A DNA stretch of 6,278 bases from Deltaproteobacteria bacterium. GTDB taxonomy: Bacteria > Desulfobacterota > SM23-61. Location: positions 1-6,278 of the forward strand of contig JAOUFX010000197.1 in the NCBI GenBank assembly GCA_029857975.1, given 5' to 3'. The notes beneath the pieces were generated by a model. It saw only the letters and a list, made by a program, of their open reading frames with translations, searched no databases and was not told where the DNA came from. Positions 5,419 to 6,278 of this stretch are shown here, one piece after another; the stretch's first letter is position 1, and every line of letters starts with the position of its first letter. The position numbers and the translations under genes are program-made.

Positions 5419-6278
5419 TTATTGTTTTACTTTCACTACGTCGTTTACCAGAAAACCGGTTCCCACCCGAACGCGGGCTTTAGTCAATTTATCCCCGACA
5501 TAGCCGGTAACCGTCAATTCTCCTTTAACTCCTCCTTCTTCTCGTCCCAAGAGAACTTTGGTCTGGGGGTCATAGATTTCCTTTCCCAGAGTCTGAACGA
5601 TCAGGGTATCGCCCATTTTCAAACCTACATCCCGCCCTACATTGATGTAAATGTCGCTGCCACTGACGGAAGCGATCCTTCCCGACCATTCCACATTTTG
5701 TAATTGCTGGACGAGGTTGTCCATGAACTTGGTTATGGCGGAACGCAGCGCTTCCTGCCCTAAAGTCTCGTCATAGCCCGCTCTGGTTCCTAAGCCGAAA
5801 ACTTCCTGAGCCTTGCGTTCAAACTCCCCTTTTCCCGAGTCGGCGAATAACAGCTGCCCGGTGGAAGCCTCTACCACTCGAACATCGACCGTGCATTTCG
5901 CTGTTTGAACCTTTTGCTTGTAGATCCCGTAATCGGCCCCTCCCGTACTTACACCAAACTGGGAGACAGACCCCGTCACCAATGCGTTTAATCCGAGAAC
6001 TCTGCCTGCCTGGGCAGCGGTTTCGAGATTGACGGCTCCCGTCTGAGCCAAAGCCTGTTCCCCGAGAACTTGTTTCATCTGGGCCCGCTCCACAATTATG
6101 AAAGCACCTGTTTTAAAGAGCTCGGTCGTCAAGATATCTGAGGCCGAGGAACCCAATCGACCTGCACCGTAGCTGCTCTTATTCACAAAGTCCACGATAC
6201 CTACCCGAAGCTTTGGGCCTTTATGGGTGATCCTGGGAGCTTGGGTTACGGTTTGGGGAGCTGTGGTTTGGGCTGCCG
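5419..6278 (-). CDS. CsgG-family outer-membrane protein with FlgT-C-like tail (N-terminus outside window)
   Basis: About 286 codons are visible and the frame stays open to the right edge with no start codon in the last 83 bases, so the true start lies outside. A Thr/Gln/Pro-rich linker (AAQTTAPQTVTQAPRITHKG) leads into PKLRVGIVDFVNKS, the usual opening of the CsgG domain. This continues through ILTTELFKTGAFIIVERAQM, VLGLNALVTGSVSQFG, VDVRVVEASTGQLLFADSGKGE and the helix LRSAITKFMDNLVQQLQ. CsgG itself is the outer-membrane curli secretion channel, but many CsgG-domain proteins are LpoB-like or of unknown role. The last 90 residues (GRIASVSGSDIYINVGRDVGLKMGD … GELTVTGYVGDKLTKARV … VNDVVKVKQ) resemble the FlgT C-terminal domain. 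No curli subunit genes are visible. The GTG at 6195 is internal, not the start. Confidence 0.9.
   Translation of the reverse strand, partial: AAQTTAPQTVTQAPRITHKGPKLRVGIVDFVNKSSYGAGRLGSSASDILTTELFKTGAFIIVERAQMKQVLGEQALAQTGAVNLETAAQAGRVLGLNALVTGSVSQFGVSTGGADYGIYKQKVQTAKCTVDVRVVEASTGQLLFADSGKGEFERKAQEVFGLGTRAGYDETLGQEALRSAITKFMDNLVQQLQNVEWSGRIASVSGSDIYINVGRDVGLKMGDTLIVQTLGKEIYDPQTKVLLGREEGGVKGELTVTGYVGDKLTKARVRVGTGFLVNDVVKVKQ

Noticed and set aside
5152..5703. Plus-strand open frame of 183 codons opposite the PEGA and CsgG-like genes
   Set aside because: It is antisense to two clearly recognisable genes and spans their gap; its composition is that of a shadow frame with no domain.

Overview
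Every gene in this window lies on the minus strand, so it reads from the right edge to the left. The sequence looks like a Gram-negative bacterium of the Desulfobacterota ('deltaproteobacterial') type. The reasons are the block tRNA-Val(GAC), thrS, infC, rpmI, rplT; an initiation factor 3 of deltaproteobacterial character; and outer-membrane lipoprotein-type genes with signal peptides. No species can be named from the sequence alone.

Region 1 (6278 down to 3660) is an envelope cluster that looks like one operon. It holds a CsgG-domain protein with a FlgT-C-like tail (its N-terminus is outside the window), a small PEGA-domain lipoprotein, a secreted FecR-domain protein, and a CDP-alcohol phosphatidyltransferase of the PgsA type. 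Gaps are 43, 62 and 16 bp. The first three probably work at the outer membrane or in the periplasm; the last makes phospholipid at the inner membrane.

Region 2 (3659 down to 3131) has no convincing gene. Its centre is a GC-rich imperfect palindrome of about 246 bp (3318-3563) with a perfect 17-bp core stem and three internal hairpins. This is the least explained object in the window. Its left end is AT-rich and carries a strong promoter with a consensus -35 box facing the tRNA.

Region 3 (3130 down to 1) is a translation operon: tRNA-Val(GAC), an intrinsic-terminator hairpin, thrS, infC, rpmI and the first 38 codons of rplT. The terminator ends less than 20 bp before the thrS start, leaving no room for a promoter after it. 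thrS and everything downstream therefore seem to depend on readthrough, as at an attenuator. The infC start is best read as the rare codon ATA, 8 nt after a perfect AGGAGG and overlapping the thrS stop. That matches the known non-AUG start by which IF3 controls its own synthesis. Hairpins in the infC-rpmI and rpmI-rplT gaps are candidates for L20-type control.
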